A DNA stretch of 62,322 nucleotides from positions 1 through 62,322 of the forward strand of contig CANNCO010000006.1 of NCBI GenBank assembly GCA_947503175.1. The letters are read 5' to 3'. The notes under the pieces were generated by a model that saw only the letters and a program-made list of their open reading frames with translations, did not search any database and was not told where the DNA came from. This document shows positions 9,659 to 18,212 of the stretch, one piece after another. This DNA is from an uncultured Paracoccaceae bacterium. Its GTDB lineage: Bacteria; Pseudomonadota; Alphaproteobacteria; Rhodobacterales; Rhodobacteraceae. The position numbers were made by a program, and so were the translations under genes. Position 1 is the stretch's first letter; every line of letters starts with the position of its first letter.

Positions 9659-9751
9659 GTGCAACATCTTAGGCACCATGGAATTTGCACAGTTGCCCCC
9701 TTCGCATCACTCGGATAACCCGGTCTGAAACTGCGAAGGGACCGGGTCTGC
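9659..9751 (+). promoter_or_regulatory. Structured nhaA leader, candidate cation riboswitch (H-type pseudoknot)
   Basis: Stem 1: CCCTTCGCA (9698-9706) pairs perfectly with TGCGAAGGG (9732-9740). Stem 2: ACCCGGT (9718-9724) pairs perfectly with ACCGGGT (9741-9747). The order 1-2-1'-2' makes an H-type pseudoknot with coaxial stems meeting at 9740/9741. The only purine-rich Shine-Dalgarno-like sequence (GAAGGG, 9735-9740) is buried in stem 1, four bases before the ATG is reached by stem 2. A further hairpin, GTGCAA/TTGCAC (9659-9664/9685-9690), lies upstream. Conserved RNAs called nhaA-I and nhaA-II (lithium-sensing classes) occupy this position in other bacteria; whether this matches either consensus cannot be settled by eye. 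Confidence 0.6.
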
Positions 9752-11017
9752 ATGTATCGCGTCTGGAATTTCGTCACGAATTACTCGCTGCTGCTGATCT
9801 TCGGCGCTCTGATCGCCCTTGTCTGGGTGAATCTCGATCCGGAAAGTTATCACCATTTCGTCGAGTTCGAACTGATCCATGACTTCATTGTCGGCCATGC
9901 GCATTACAGCGCCGATGGCCATCTGGAATACCGGTCGCTGACGCTGCATTACCTGGTGAACGATGTGCTGATGGCCTTTTTCTTTGCGATTGCCGCAAAG
10001 GAGGTCTGGGAAGCCGTGATCCTGAGAAACGGCAGTCTGCGCGGCAAGAAGGCGGCCACGCCGCTTGTTGCCACGCTGGGTGGCATGGTCGGACCAATCT
10101 CGGTCTACCTTGGACTGGCAGCATTCCTTGGCTCTGATGTCTATGACGCCGTGGCACGCGGCTGGGCAATTCCCACGGCGACAGACATTGCTTTCTCCTA
10201 CCTTATCGGGCGAATCGTCTTTGGCGCGGGCCATCCTGCCGTCCGTTTCCTTTTGTTGCTGGCAATCGCCGACGACGCGGCGGGGCTGATCATTCTTGCG
10301 GTGTTCTATCCGTCGGCCGAGTTGGCGCCGGTCTGGCTGCTGCTGTCTGTTGGCGCCGCAGTGGGCGTGTTCGTGCTGTTCAACTGGCTTCCGAGAAGGC
10401 TCGACGCGGGCGACCAACTGCGTCCGAAGTCAAGCTGGGTGCGTCAGAAACTTTCGTTCTGGCCCTACCTGATTGCCGCCTGCCTGTCGTGGTACGGGTT
10501 TCAGGAATCCGGTCTGCATCCCGCCCTTGGATTGCTGCCGATTGTACCCGCAATCCCCCATGCGGACCGCGCGTTTGGCATATTCTCGGAGGCCGAGCAG
10601 TACCTGACCGATCTTCTGAACCATATCGAGCATATGCTGAAACACCCGGTCGAGATTATTCTTTTCTTCTTTGGACTTATGAACGCAGGCGTCGAGTTTT
10701 CGGCAATCGCCGCACCGACATGGCTTGTTCTTGCCGGACTGCTGATCGGCAAACCTGCAGGCATCCTCCTGCTGGGATGGATCGCGGCGGGTCCAATGCG
10801 GCTTGGCCTGCCCGCGGGCATGCGGATCGTCGACCTGTTCGTCATCGGATGCGTCGCCGCAATCGGGTTTACCGTATCACTGTTCATCGCCTCGGTCGCG
10901 TTCGACGGCGGACCGGTTCAGGACGCTGCCAAGATGGGTGCGTTGTTCAGCTTTGCCGCCGCAATTGTCGCGATTGTGGCCGGCCGGGCGACCGGCGTGG
11001 TCAAACAGGAAGCCTGA
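9752..11017 (+). CDS. nhaA: Na+/H+ antiporter NhaA
   Basis: A 421-residue inner-membrane antiporter that exchanges internal Na+ (or Li+) for protons. The functional signatures are visible: NDVLMAFFF (about 70-78), PTATDIAFSY with Asp145, and LAIADDAAGLIILAVFY with the adjacent aspartates Asp174/Asp175, equivalent to the E. coli D163/D164 pair. About eleven or twelve hydrophobic segments are present. Compared with E. coli NhaA it has a longer region around residues 36-66 (EFELIHDFIVGHAHYSADGHLEYRSL). The gene stands alone behind a structured leader. Confidence 0.93.
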   Translation: MYRVWNFVTNYSLLLIFGALIALVWVNLDPESYHHFVEFELIHDFIVGHAHYSADGHLEYRSLTLHYLVNDVLMAFFFAIAAKEVWEAVILRNGSLRGKKAATPLVATLGGMVGPISVYLGLAAFLGSDVYDAVARGWAIPTATDIAFSYLIGRIVFGAGHPAVRFLLLLAIADDAAGLIILAVFYPSAELAPVWLLLSVGAAVGVFVLFNWLPRRLDAGDQLRPKSSWVRQKLSFWPYLIAACLSWYGFQESGLHPALGLLPIVPAIPHADRAFGIFSEAEQYLTDLLNHIEHMLKHPVEIILFFFGLMNAGVEFSAIAAPTWLVLAGLLIGKPAGILLLGWIAAGPMRLGLPAGMRIVDLFVIGCVAAIGFTVSLFIASVAFDGGPVQDAAKMGALFSFAAAIVAIVAGRATGVVKQEA

Positions 11018-11043
11018 CCGGATAGAGTGCGCTTTAATCGCGA

Positions 11044-11067
11044 GAATCCGCTTGTATGCACGGATTC
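11044..11067 (+). other. 7-bp hairpin downstream of nhaA
   Basis: GAATCCG (11044-11050) and CGGATTC (11061-11067) form a perfect 7-bp stem with a 10-nt loop 26 bp after the nhaA stop. There is no T-run behind it, so it is at best a weak terminator or an mRNA 3'-end stabiliser. Confidence 0.35.
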
Positions 11068-11173
11068 GTTACGTTGCATCGGGGCATATGGTTCAATCGA
11101 TGTTTCATGCTATAGATTGGCGTTAACCGGATTAGAGTAAAATCCGCGCCGGAATGGCCTGAGCAGGACGATC

Positions 11174-11833
11174 ATGATCGAGTTCAGAAACGTGTCGAAG
11201 TCCTTTTGGACCGGCAAGCAGCGCAAGGTTATCCTTGATCGCGCATCGTTTCGTGTTGAGCCTGGAAACTCGCTTGGCATCCTTGCCAGGAACGGGACCG
11301 GCAAGACGACGATCATAAACATGATGGCAGGCCTTGAGAAACCTGACGATGGCGAGGTGTTTCGTTCGTCCCGCGTCTCGTTTCCGCTGGGATTCATGGG
11401 CGGGGTAATCGGACGCCTGACCGGTAAGGAAAATGCCCGGTTCATAGCCGGAATGTATGATATCGATCCGGACTACCTTGAGGCTTACAGTCGCTGGATC
11501 TGCGGGCTTGAGGAATACTTCGACATGCCGGTCGGAACGTATTCTTCCGGAATGCGGGCAAGATTCTGCTTCTCGCTTCTGCTGGCACTGGATTTTGACA
11601 TCTATCTGATTGATGAAGGCATGCCCGCATCTACCGACGCCGAGTTCAATCGAAAGGCAGGAACCCTGTTGCGGGAACGGCTTGAGAACGCCACGGTGGT
11701 CATCGTATCACATCAGGCCGAAACGCTCGAGAAATTCTGCCGGACCGCAGCGGTGATTCAGGACGGGCAGGTTCATATGTTCGACACCCTAGAGGAAGCG
11801 AAGCGTCTTTATGACTACGAAACCCAAGGCTAA
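11174..11833 (+). CDS. Polysaccharide-export ABC ATPase, KpsT/Wzt-like
   Basis: A 219-residue ABC nucleotide-binding protein for export of capsular or other surface polysaccharide. The Walker A is ARNGTGKTT (about 38-46; Ala replaces the usual first Gly), the ABC signature YSSGMRARF (about 122-130), Walker B DIYLIDEG, and the switch His in IVSHQ. Short length and SSGM-type signature are typical of KpsT proteins. A good ribosome site (AGGACG) precedes the ATG. It overlaps the next gene by 23 bp. The membrane-spanning partner (KpsM-like) is not adjacent, which is unusual. Confidence 0.87.
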   Translation: MIEFRNVSKSFWTGKQRKVILDRASFRVEPGNSLGILARNGTGKTTIINMMAGLEKPDDGEVFRSSRVSFPLGFMGGVIGRLTGKENARFIAGMYDIDPDYLEAYSRWICGLEEYFDMPVGTYSSGMRARFCFSLLLALDFDIYLIDEGMPASTDAEFNRKAGTLLRERLENATVVIVSHQAETLEKFCRTAAVIQDGQVHMFDTLEEAKRLYDYETQG

Positions 11834-13499
11834 ACGCTTTCGCATACGTCCCTCGGCGGGAAAGACCCGGAGCGGCGCTGCGGCACCGGCTGCTGCGCCC
11901 TCGGATGCGCCAGCATCGACCTCTGACGGTTTCGGATCCGAGCCGTTCAAGACAGCCAAGGGATCGCCGAGGAGTGAGGTAACGGCTGCGCCACCGAAGG
12001 CGAAGGTAACAAAGGCCACTGCGCAGGATGCTTCGGATGACGCCACATCTTCGAACGGCTTCGGTGAAGAAATCGACGCGATTCGCAAAGAAGGTCTGAC
12101 AGGCAGACAACTGCGCATGGCGCGGCGCCTTGCGCATCGTCACGGTCTGGCGCCCACGTCCGACTTTGACGCTGTCCGCCAACTTAGGAAAGCCGGAATC
12201 GACCCCTTCGAGCGGGCGAATATCCTTGAACTTGTGGTGGCCGAACCGAATGAGGCGTCCGGGACAAGAGCGGGTTCTACCGCGGCTTTGCCGAAAGTCA
12301 TAGAGCCAGGCCAGAGCACCGCGATTTCCACGGAGACCGCAGATCCGGCCGAATTACGGGCGCGCGAAATCACGGAAATCCAGCGTGATATCGCCAGGCG
12401 TCGGAAGCGCAGCCTTCGGATGCTGATGCTGCGCCTGAGCATGTTTGTCCTGTTGCCGACACTGATTTCCGCTTTTTACTGGTTCTTCGTTGCGACGCCG
12501 ATGTATGCGACGACCTCGGAATTCGTAATTCAGCAGGCCGACGGTCAGACCGGCGGAATGGGTGGGCTGTTATCCGGAACGGGCCTTGCGACCAGTCAGG
12601 ATTCGATCACCGTCCAAAGCTATCTGCAGTCGCGCGAGGCAATGCTGCGACTGGACGACGACCTTGGGTTCAAGACGCATTTCTCTGACCCGGACATCGA
12701 CTTTCTGCGCAGGTTGCCGACCGATGCGTCAAACGAAGACGCCTATTCGATCTTCCGGAAGCATGTGAAGGTTGGCTATGATCCGACCGAAGGCATCGTC
12801 CGGATGGAGGTTGCCGCAGCCGATCCGGAGGTCAGCGCGGCATTCTCGAAAGCATTGATCGGGTATGCAGAGGAACAGGTCGATAACCTGACGCAACGCC
12901 TGCGCGAAGATCAGATGGTGGGTGCCCGCGAAGCGTTCGCCGAAGCCGAGGCGAACATGGTTGCGGCACAACAGCGGGTGCTGGAACTGCAGGAGCGGCT
13001 TGGGGTCCTGGATCCTGTTTCAGAAACCTCGTCCGTCATGGGCCAAATCTCGAATTTCGAGATCCAGCTGGGCGAGAAGCGTCTGCAGCTCCAGCAGCTT
13101 CTCGACAATCCACAGCCAAACCAGGCCCGGGTTTCCGGTGTCGAAGGTGATATTCAGCGCCTGGAAGGGCTGATTTCTGACCTGCGCGACCAACTGACGA
13201 CGAGCAGTTCAGGCGTCGGTTCGCTGGCCCAGGTATCGGGTCAGTTGCGCATGGCAGAGGTCGATCTTGAAACACGTACCCTGATGATGCAGGAAACGCT
13301 CAACTCGCTTGAATCCTCTCGCTCGGAAGCCAACCGGCAGGTCCGTTACCTGTCGCTTGGTGTGAATCCCGTGCCACCCGACGAACCGACCTATCCCCGC
13401 GCACTAGAGAATACCGCCCTGGCTCTTCTGGTCTTTGCCGGCATGTATCTGATGATCTCGTTGACCGTCTCTATCCTGCGAGAACAGGTCTCAGGCTAG
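11811..13499 (+). CDS. Capsule-export inner-membrane protein, KpsE/BexC/CtrB-like
   Basis: A 562-residue polysaccharide co-polymerase-type protein bridging the ABC exporter to the periplasm. A cytosolic N-terminal extension of about 200 residues rich in Ala/Pro/Ser/Lys is followed by a membrane helix (about 206-228), a periplasmic domain, a long coiled-coil region (about 370-500, ending with repeated Leu/Gln/Glu heptads) and a C-terminal membrane helix (about 535-556). The signature ATPMYATTSEFVIQ after the first helix and PTYPRALENTALALLVFAGMY at the end are typical of KpsE. The N-terminal extension exceeds that of enterobacterial KpsE. It is coupled to the KpsT-like gene. Confidence 0.85.
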   Translation: MTTKPKAKRFRIRPSAGKTRSGAAAPAAAPSDAPASTSDGFGSEPFKTAKGSPRSEVTAAPPKAKVTKATAQDASDDATSSNGFGEEIDAIRKEGLTGRQLRMARRLAHRHGLAPTSDFDAVRQLRKAGIDPFERANILELVVAEPNEASGTRAGSTAALPKVIEPGQSTAISTETADPAELRAREITEIQRDIARRRKRSLRMLMLRLSMFVLLPTLISAFYWFFVATPMYATTSEFVIQQADGQTGGMGGLLSGTGLATSQDSITVQSYLQSREAMLRLDDDLGFKTHFSDPDIDFLRRLPTDASNEDAYSIFRKHVKVGYDPTEGIVRMEVAAADPEVSAAFSKALIGYAEEQVDNLTQRLREDQMVGAREAFAEAEANMVAAQQRVLELQERLGVLDPVSETSSVMGQISNFEIQLGEKRLQLQQLLDNPQPNQARVSGVEGDIQRLEGLISDLRDQLTTSSSGVGSLAQVSGQLRMAEVDLETRTLMMQETLNSLESSRSEANRQVRYLSLGVNPVPPDEPTYPRALENTALALLVFAGMYLMISLTVSILREQVSG

Positions 13500-13530
13500 T
13501 ATCACTGCATTGGTCGGGGGCGTCAGGCAT

Positions 13531-13911
13531 TCAGCCCTTCCCGATCATGCGCCCGAGCGGACGGCCCGCCAGAATATGCAAGTGAAAGTGCGGTACTTCC
13601 TGCACCGCATCGGTACCGGCGTTCGAGATCGTCCTGTAGCCCGCACCGCCGTCGCCCGGCGAAACTCCAAGCGTTGCGCAGATACGGCCGACGGCGCGAT
13701 TGAAATCGACGATCTCGGCGTCCGAAGCCTCTTGCGAGAAATGATCCTGTGTCACGTAGGAACCCTTCGGGATCACGAGCACATGGTCGGGCGTCTGCGG
13801 GCCGATGTCACGAAACGCCAGCGTATGTTCGGTTTCAAGCACGGTATCGTTCGGAATCTCGCCACGCAGAATCTTTGCGAACACGTTCTGGTCGTCATAG
13901 ATGTAGGGCAT
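13531..13911 (-). CDS. HIT-family nucleotide hydrolase/transferase
   Basis: A compact 126-residue histidine-triad protein; HFHLHILAG (about 107-115) is the HxHxH motif whose middle His attacks the nucleotide phosphate. HINT-type proteins hydrolyse aminoacyl- or phosphoramidate-linked AMP in the cytosol. IYDDQNVFAKILRGEIP at the N-terminus is the standard family opening. It is convergent with the KpsE-like gene and starts 3 bp after the glycosyltransferase stop, so the two share a transcript, but a functional link is not evident. Confidence 0.9.
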   Translation of the reverse strand: MPYIYDDQNVFAKILRGEIPNDTVLETEHTLAFRDIGPQTPDHVLVIPKGSYVTQDHFSQEASDAEIVDFNRAVGRICATLGVSPGDGGAGYRTISNAGTDAVQEVPHFHLHILAGRPLGRMIGKG

Positions 13912-13914
13912 CTT

Positions 13915-15492
13915 CTAGTCCTCGTAGATACTCGTGGTCTCTGCAATATCGGTCGCGGCTTCGAAGGCGATGGAGAAAAAACTTTCGAGCGCTTGTGCAT
14001 TGTCGGAGGGCGCCGCCACCTCGGAGATACGCGAGTACTCCGGGAACCGGGCATCGCGCAACCGGTCTGTTTCGGTGAGCACATCGTTCCGGATCGTCGG
14101 CAGAATGCGTGCGATCGTTCCGGGGGCCGCATCCTGAGCCAGAAGTCCGACACGGACAGCGTGACCAACGAGGTATTCATTGGAAAAACTGCACTCGACT
14201 TCGAGAAGCTTTGTCTCACTCCGGTCAGCGTGAAAATCCTGCAGGATCTCGATATTGCCGGGATCGACGCAGATCACCATCCTGTCGCTTTCAAAGTGAT
14301 CATAGAGCATCCGCATCAACGCCCGACGGTGGCGGGCGCGTTTTGCAAGGGTCCTCTCTGCCCCTCCCATCTCGGGAAGCGGCGTGTCGGCCTCGTCAAA
14401 CAGATAACCCACCGCAGGGATGTTGGAATGGCGTGCAAGCGCGTCGAGAAGACGTTTGGCAACGTGCCACTTCTTACAGGTCACGATCATCAGTTCGCGT
14501 TCACGGCCCAAAGACGCTTCAACCTCCCAGAACCGTGGCGCGAACCGGCAACCTGTCCTTCCGCGTTCGGTAACGAACCGGAAGGTCTTCACGCCGTCGC
14601 TGGTCACAGGCAGATCGACCGCATCTGACTGGTACAGACGGCCAAGGCGGTCTCTCAGATCCTGCGCTTCCGGCGAAATTTTGCGGGCGAACAGATAGTC
14701 TTGCCCGACGAGCAGATCGTATTGATCGTTATAGAAGGTCACCGGCATCCCGTAGTCGGAAAACATCAGGAAGGTCAGAGTGCGCGACCGCAACTGGACC
14801 GACGGCACGAGATGGGGCACCAACGTTTGAAAGAAGGTTTCGTCGGGGATCCATGTCGTCTTGAAAAACCTGACAACATCAGGGCGGTGTTGGATGAACT
14901 CCAGTACCGCCTTAACGGTCTCGCGCCTCAGACACCACCACTGGCTGCCGATCATGATCCGCAGGTCAGCGGGAACACGACGCGACAAACCTAGTCTTTT
15001 CTGAAACTCCATCGCCGCATAGAACAGGCGCTTTTGCCCGCGCTCGTTCACGTAATGCCGGTAGATCAGGCGCTCTTCCTTCGGACCAGTCCGGATCCAG
15101 TCGGATTCGAAGAAATCGTTCGTCTCGATATAGTCCACGTCCTCGCGGTCCAGATATACATGGACATGAGCCGCTGGTTTGATCGGCATGCAGTCGCCCG
15201 ACAGCATGTAGAAATGCGTGGCATCGGGAAAGGACGAGACCGCTGCGCGAAGCGCCGAAAGAGTTGCAGCAACGAGGCTCCACTCCCCCCAGCCGCAACG
15301 TTCCCGCCGGGTTACGAGCACAATTCCATCGGCTCCATCCAGAGCCGATTTCATGCGGTCGAACTCTTCGCGCGGTGCGCGCGCATCATAGTGGATCGAC
15401 ACCTTGTCGCCTCCGGCAACCAGGCGGCGTGCCTGACGGATTACTCCGGCCGGATCCTTATGGCACAGGAGGATATAGGCGATCTGGGCCAT
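13915..15492 (-). CDS. GT14-like glycosyltransferase with C-terminal DUF5928-type domain
   Basis: A 525-residue protein. The N-terminal half (about 1-270) resembles the core-2/I-branching beta-1,6-N-acetylglucosaminyltransferase family: IAYILLCHKDP, then HYDAR, HFYMLSGDCMPIKP (nucleotide-sugar pocket) and GSQWWCLRRETV followed by PDETFFQTLV. The C-terminal part (about 290-525) is a separate soluble domain, seen in Rhodobacteraceae fusions annotated as DUF5928; it has MIVTCKKWHVAKRLL and a nucleotide-kinase-like feel but no recognisable active site. No signal peptide. It is divergent from a sulfotransferase, suggesting joint work on a surface glycan. Confidence 0.78.
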   Translation of the reverse strand: MAQIAYILLCHKDPAGVIRQARRLVAGGDKVSIHYDARAPREEFDRMKSALDGADGIVLVTRRERCGWGEWSLVAATLSALRAAVSSFPDATHFYMLSGDCMPIKPAAHVHVYLDREDVDYIETNDFFESDWIRTGPKEERLIYRHYVNERGQKRLFYAAMEFQKRLGLSRRVPADLRIMIGSQWWCLRRETVKAVLEFIQHRPDVVRFFKTTWIPDETFFQTLVPHLVPSVQLRSRTLTFLMFSDYGMPVTFYNDQYDLLVGQDYLFARKISPEAQDLRDRLGRLYQSDAVDLPVTSDGVKTFRFVTERGRTGCRFAPRFWEVEASLGRERELMIVTCKKWHVAKRLLDALARHSNIPAVGYLFDEADTPLPEMGGAERTLAKRARHRRALMRMLYDHFESDRMVICVDPGNIEILQDFHADRSETKLLEVECSFSNEYLVGHAVRVGLLAQDAAPGTIARILPTIRNDVLTETDRLRDARFPEYSRISEVAAPSDNAQALESFFSIAFEAATDIAETTSIYED

Positions 15493-15626
15493 TTCGACCG
15501 TGTGTTCCTTGGTTTTTTCTGCTCGTTCAGAGGATTATTAGCGTTAATCGGCTTTCGATACACACTAGATATTGTCATTCTCTGCATAAACCTCAAATTG
15601 GCACGAAAACTGAGTAGGCGGCACCT

Positions 15627-16430
15627 ATGGGATTTCCCGGAACCTGGATGACCGAGAGCGAAAGCATGGTCTATCGCGTGGTCCCAAAATGCGCGTGTTC
15701 GACCATCGGGCAGATCATGTACTATTCAGATCACGGGACATTCTTCGAGGGCGACATTCATGATGCGACCAGTGGGTTGCACAAATGGGCGCTTGAAGAC
15801 AGCCAGCCGGTTATCTCGGAGAGGGTTCGCGCCCACAAAGCCTACACGTTTACCTGCGTGCGTAATCCCTATACGCGCATCCTTTCGTCTTTCTTCGACA
15901 AGATCTGTGGCATCCAGCGCAACGGAGAGCGGTACCGCGGCAAACTTGTTCCGATGCTGATCCAGAAATACGGGATCGAGGTAGAAGGAGACTTCGACCA
16001 GATCACAAGCTTCCGGCGGTTCCTGCTGTTCGCGCGGGACACGATCAGGTTTCGCAAACCGATGGACCCGGACATTCACTGGTCCGCCATGTCATCGCAT
16101 ATTGCCACATTCATCGCGAACGGGGGGCGCTATGACAGGATACTCTGGACCGAGAACTTCAATGACGGGATGGCTGACGTCCTTCAGGCCGTGAAAACCC
16201 CGATAGAGGTGAAACTGGAGGAGGTGCCGCGCTTCAACGAAAGTGAGGGGCATGGTCCCAAACGGGCGCACCCGGTCGAAGCGTTTTTTGACGATCTGTC
16301 GATGCATCTTGTCTATGAAATCTACAAACGGGACTTCGAACTGTTCCACTATGATTTCGAGAACCCGGCGAGCCGGATGCCGGTGGGCGAGATCGATCTT
16401 GACGAGGTGCACGCCAAGCTTTCGTCCTGA
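15627..16430 (+). CDS. Sulfotransferase (sulfotransferase-2 type, carbohydrate)
   Basis: A 267-residue PAPS-dependent sulfotransferase of the type that sulfates glycans. The 5'-phosphosulfate loop is MVYRVVPKCACSTIGQIM (about 12-29) and the 3'-phosphate-binding motif is FTCVRNPYTRILSSFFDKI (about 74-92); both are complete. No signal peptide is present, so it acts in the cytosol, probably on a lipid- or nucleotide-linked sugar before export. Start by the first ATG of the frame (weak ribosome site). Location between the GT14-like and regulator genes supports a role in decorating surface polysaccharide; the acceptor is unknown. Confidence 0.82.
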   Translation: MGFPGTWMTESESMVYRVVPKCACSTIGQIMYYSDHGTFFEGDIHDATSGLHKWALEDSQPVISERVRAHKAYTFTCVRNPYTRILSSFFDKICGIQRNGERYRGKLVPMLIQKYGIEVEGDFDQITSFRRFLLFARDTIRFRKPMDPDIHWSAMSSHIATFIANGGRYDRILWTENFNDGMADVLQAVKTPIEVKLEEVPRFNESEGHGPKRAHPVEAFFDDLSMHLVYEIYKRDFELFHYDFENPASRMPVGEIDLDEVHAKLSS

Positions 16431-16439
16431 CCCGGGGCC

Positions 16440-17207
16440 TCAGCGCGCCTCTTCGTGCTCCATCCGGCGTTTTGCAACAGCTTCGTTCTGATCCGCCTTG
16501 CGTTGACCGGCCAGCGCGTTTTCGACGAAATCCAGATGTGCGGCGACAGCCGCCCGCGCCGCCGCCGGGTCGCGCGCCTGAAGCGCGTCATTGATAGCCC
16601 GATGCTGGTCCAGAAGCATGTCTCGCGTCATCCGCTGCTGGAACATCACCTTTCGGTTGAAGAAGACACCCTGTTGCAGCAGGTCGAACATGGACCGCAT
16701 CATATGCAGCATGACAACGTTATGGCAGGCTTCGACGATGGCCATGTGGAACTCCGCATCCAACTCTGCCTCTTCGCTTGGATCTCGCTTCGAATGCGCT
16801 GCCTCCATCTTGCGGAAAAGCGTATCTACCACTTTCAGGTCAGTGTCGGAGCCAAGCAGGGCCGCCCGTTCGATCGCGAGCCCCTCCATGTCCCGGCGAA
16901 ACGCGATGTAGTCGTTCACTGCCTCGTCATGGGTGGCGAAGAGCCGGACAAGTGCGGGGGAAAACTGGGCCTCGAGCGCGTTCGAGACATAGATGCCCGA
17001 TCCCGGGCGCGTTTCGAGAAGCCCGCGTTCGTGCAACTCTGCCACTGCCTCACGCAGCGACGGGCGCGAGACGCCCATTCTTTCGCTCAGCTCGCGTTCC
17101 GACGGCAGGCGTTCGCCAGGACGCAGGATACCCTGAAGGATGAGTTGCTCGATCTGACGGACAACAGCCAATGACAGTTTTTCCGACTGAACTTTGGTGA
17201 ATGGCAT
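16440..17207 (-). CDS. GntR-family regulator, FadR/PdhR subfamily
   Basis: A 255-residue regulator. The winged HTH covers about residues 10-70 with the diagnostic GERLPSERELSERMGVSRPSLREAVAELHERGLLETRPGSGIYV, followed by an all-helical FCD effector domain with the metal/ligand-type residues in FHMAIVEACHN and DQHRAINDAL. The start is the ATG at 17205-17207; a longer reading in the same frame crosses mipZ and has no family likeness. A GGTCA-N7-TGACC dyad sits 18 bp upstream. The regulated pathway is unknown because both neighbours belong to other processes. Confidence 0.87.
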   Translation of the reverse strand: MPFTKVQSEKLSLAVVRQIEQLILQGILRPGERLPSERELSERMGVSRPSLREAVAELHERGLLETRPGSGIYVSNALEAQFSPALVRLFATHDEAVNDYIAFRRDMEGLAIERAALLGSDTDLKVVDTLFRKMEAAHSKRDPSEEAELDAEFHMAIVEACHNVVMLHMMRSMFDLLQQGVFFNRKVMFQQRMTRDMLLDQHRAINDALQARDPAAARAAVAAHLDFVENALAGQRKADQNEAVAKRRMEHEEAR

Positions 17208-17224
17208 ATGAACCCCGTATAATT

Positions 17225-17241
17225 GGTCAAAAGATATGACC
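17225..17241. promoter_or_regulatory. Candidate FadR/PdhR-type operator
   Basis: Inverted repeat GGTCA (17225-17229) - AAAGATA - TGACC (17237-17241) directly upstream of the GntR-family gene. FadR-subfamily operators are built on GGT/ACC half sites, so autoregulation is plausible. Confidence 0.4.
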
Positions 17242-17399
17242 GGCCTGACACCCCCACAAGCCCAAAGATCGCAACTTGGCCCGGTGCCGCTATTGAGATT
17301 CCGGTGACCATCCCACTTTCCTTGTGAACACACACAACATATAGTGCCGCTCAACCTCGGTCCGGGCAGTCGGGGGAGATAACCAAAAGGGGCACTGTC

Positions 17400-18212
17400 G
17401 TGGCGCATATTATCGTCGTCGGCAACGAAAAGGGTGGATCGGGCAAGTCCACGACATCGATGCACGTTGCAACGGCGCTGACCCGCATGGGTCACCGGGT
17501 TGGGACACTGGACCTCGATCTGCGGCAGAAGAGCCTTGGGCGATATGTCGAGAACCGGAGAAAGTTCAACAAGAGAAACGGGCTGAACCTGCCCTGTCCG
17601 GAGTATCGGGATCTGCCGCAGATCGCGCCCGAGGCATTGGCGCCGGGCGAAAACATCAATGATCGCAGGCTTTCCGCGGCGGTTGTCGGGATGGAAGACA
17701 ACTGCGATTTCATCCTGATCGATTGTCCCGGGTCGCATACCCGCCTGAGTCAGATCGCGCACTCACTCGCGGATACGCTGGTAACTCCTTTGAACGACAG
17801 CTTTGTCGATTTCGACCTGCTGGCCCGCGCCGACCCCGAAACCAACAAGATCCTCGGACCATCGATCTATTCCGAGATGGTGTGGAATGCGCGCCAGCTT
17901 CGTGCGCAGGCCGGCCTGAATCCCATTGACTGGGTGGTTGTGCGGAACCGCCTCGGCGCACAGGCCATGCATAACAAGAGAAAGATGGGCGAGGCGTTGA
18001 ACGAACTCGGGCGGCGTATCGGATTTCGGATCACGTCGGGTTTCAGCGAACGGGTGATCTTTCGCGAGCTTTTCCCGCGCGGGCTGACGCTGCTTGATCT
18101 GCGCGATACAGGCGTCAAAGGTCAGATGAACATATCGAACGTCGCCGCCCGGCAGGAAGTGCGCGAATTGATCAAGGAGCTCCGGCTGCCCGGCGTGACC
18201 GTCGATTTCTAG
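17400..18212 (+). CDS. mipZ: Division-plane positioning ATPase MipZ
   Basis: A 270-residue MinD/ParA-type ATPase. In Caulobacter and Rhodobacter relatives MipZ forms a gradient from ParB at the poles and blocks FtsZ assembly away from midcell. The deviant Walker A GNEKGGSGKSTTSMH is at 8-22, the switch I region has LDLDLRQKSLGRYVENR (typical MipZ), and Walker B/switch II is FILIDCPGSHTRLS. The start is GTG at 17400, immediately before AHIIVVGNEKGG. Its stop codon overlaps the stop of the convergent gene (CTAG, 18209-18212). Confidence 0.93.
   Translation: MAHIIVVGNEKGGSGKSTTSMHVATALTRMGHRVGTLDLDLRQKSLGRYVENRRKFNKRNGLNLPCPEYRDLPQIAPEALAPGENINDRRLSAAVVGMEDNCDFILIDCPGSHTRLSQIAHSLADTLVTPLNDSFVDFDLLARADPETNKILGPSIYSEMVWNARQLRAQAGLNPIDWVVVRNRLGAQAMHNKRKMGEALNELGRRIGFRITSGFSERVIFRELFPRGLTLLDLRDTGVKGQMNISNVAARQEVRELIKELRLPGVTVDF

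Noticed and set aside
11044-11067. Rho-independent terminator after nhaA
   Set aside because: The 7-bp stem is perfect but no T-run follows; kept only as a hairpin.
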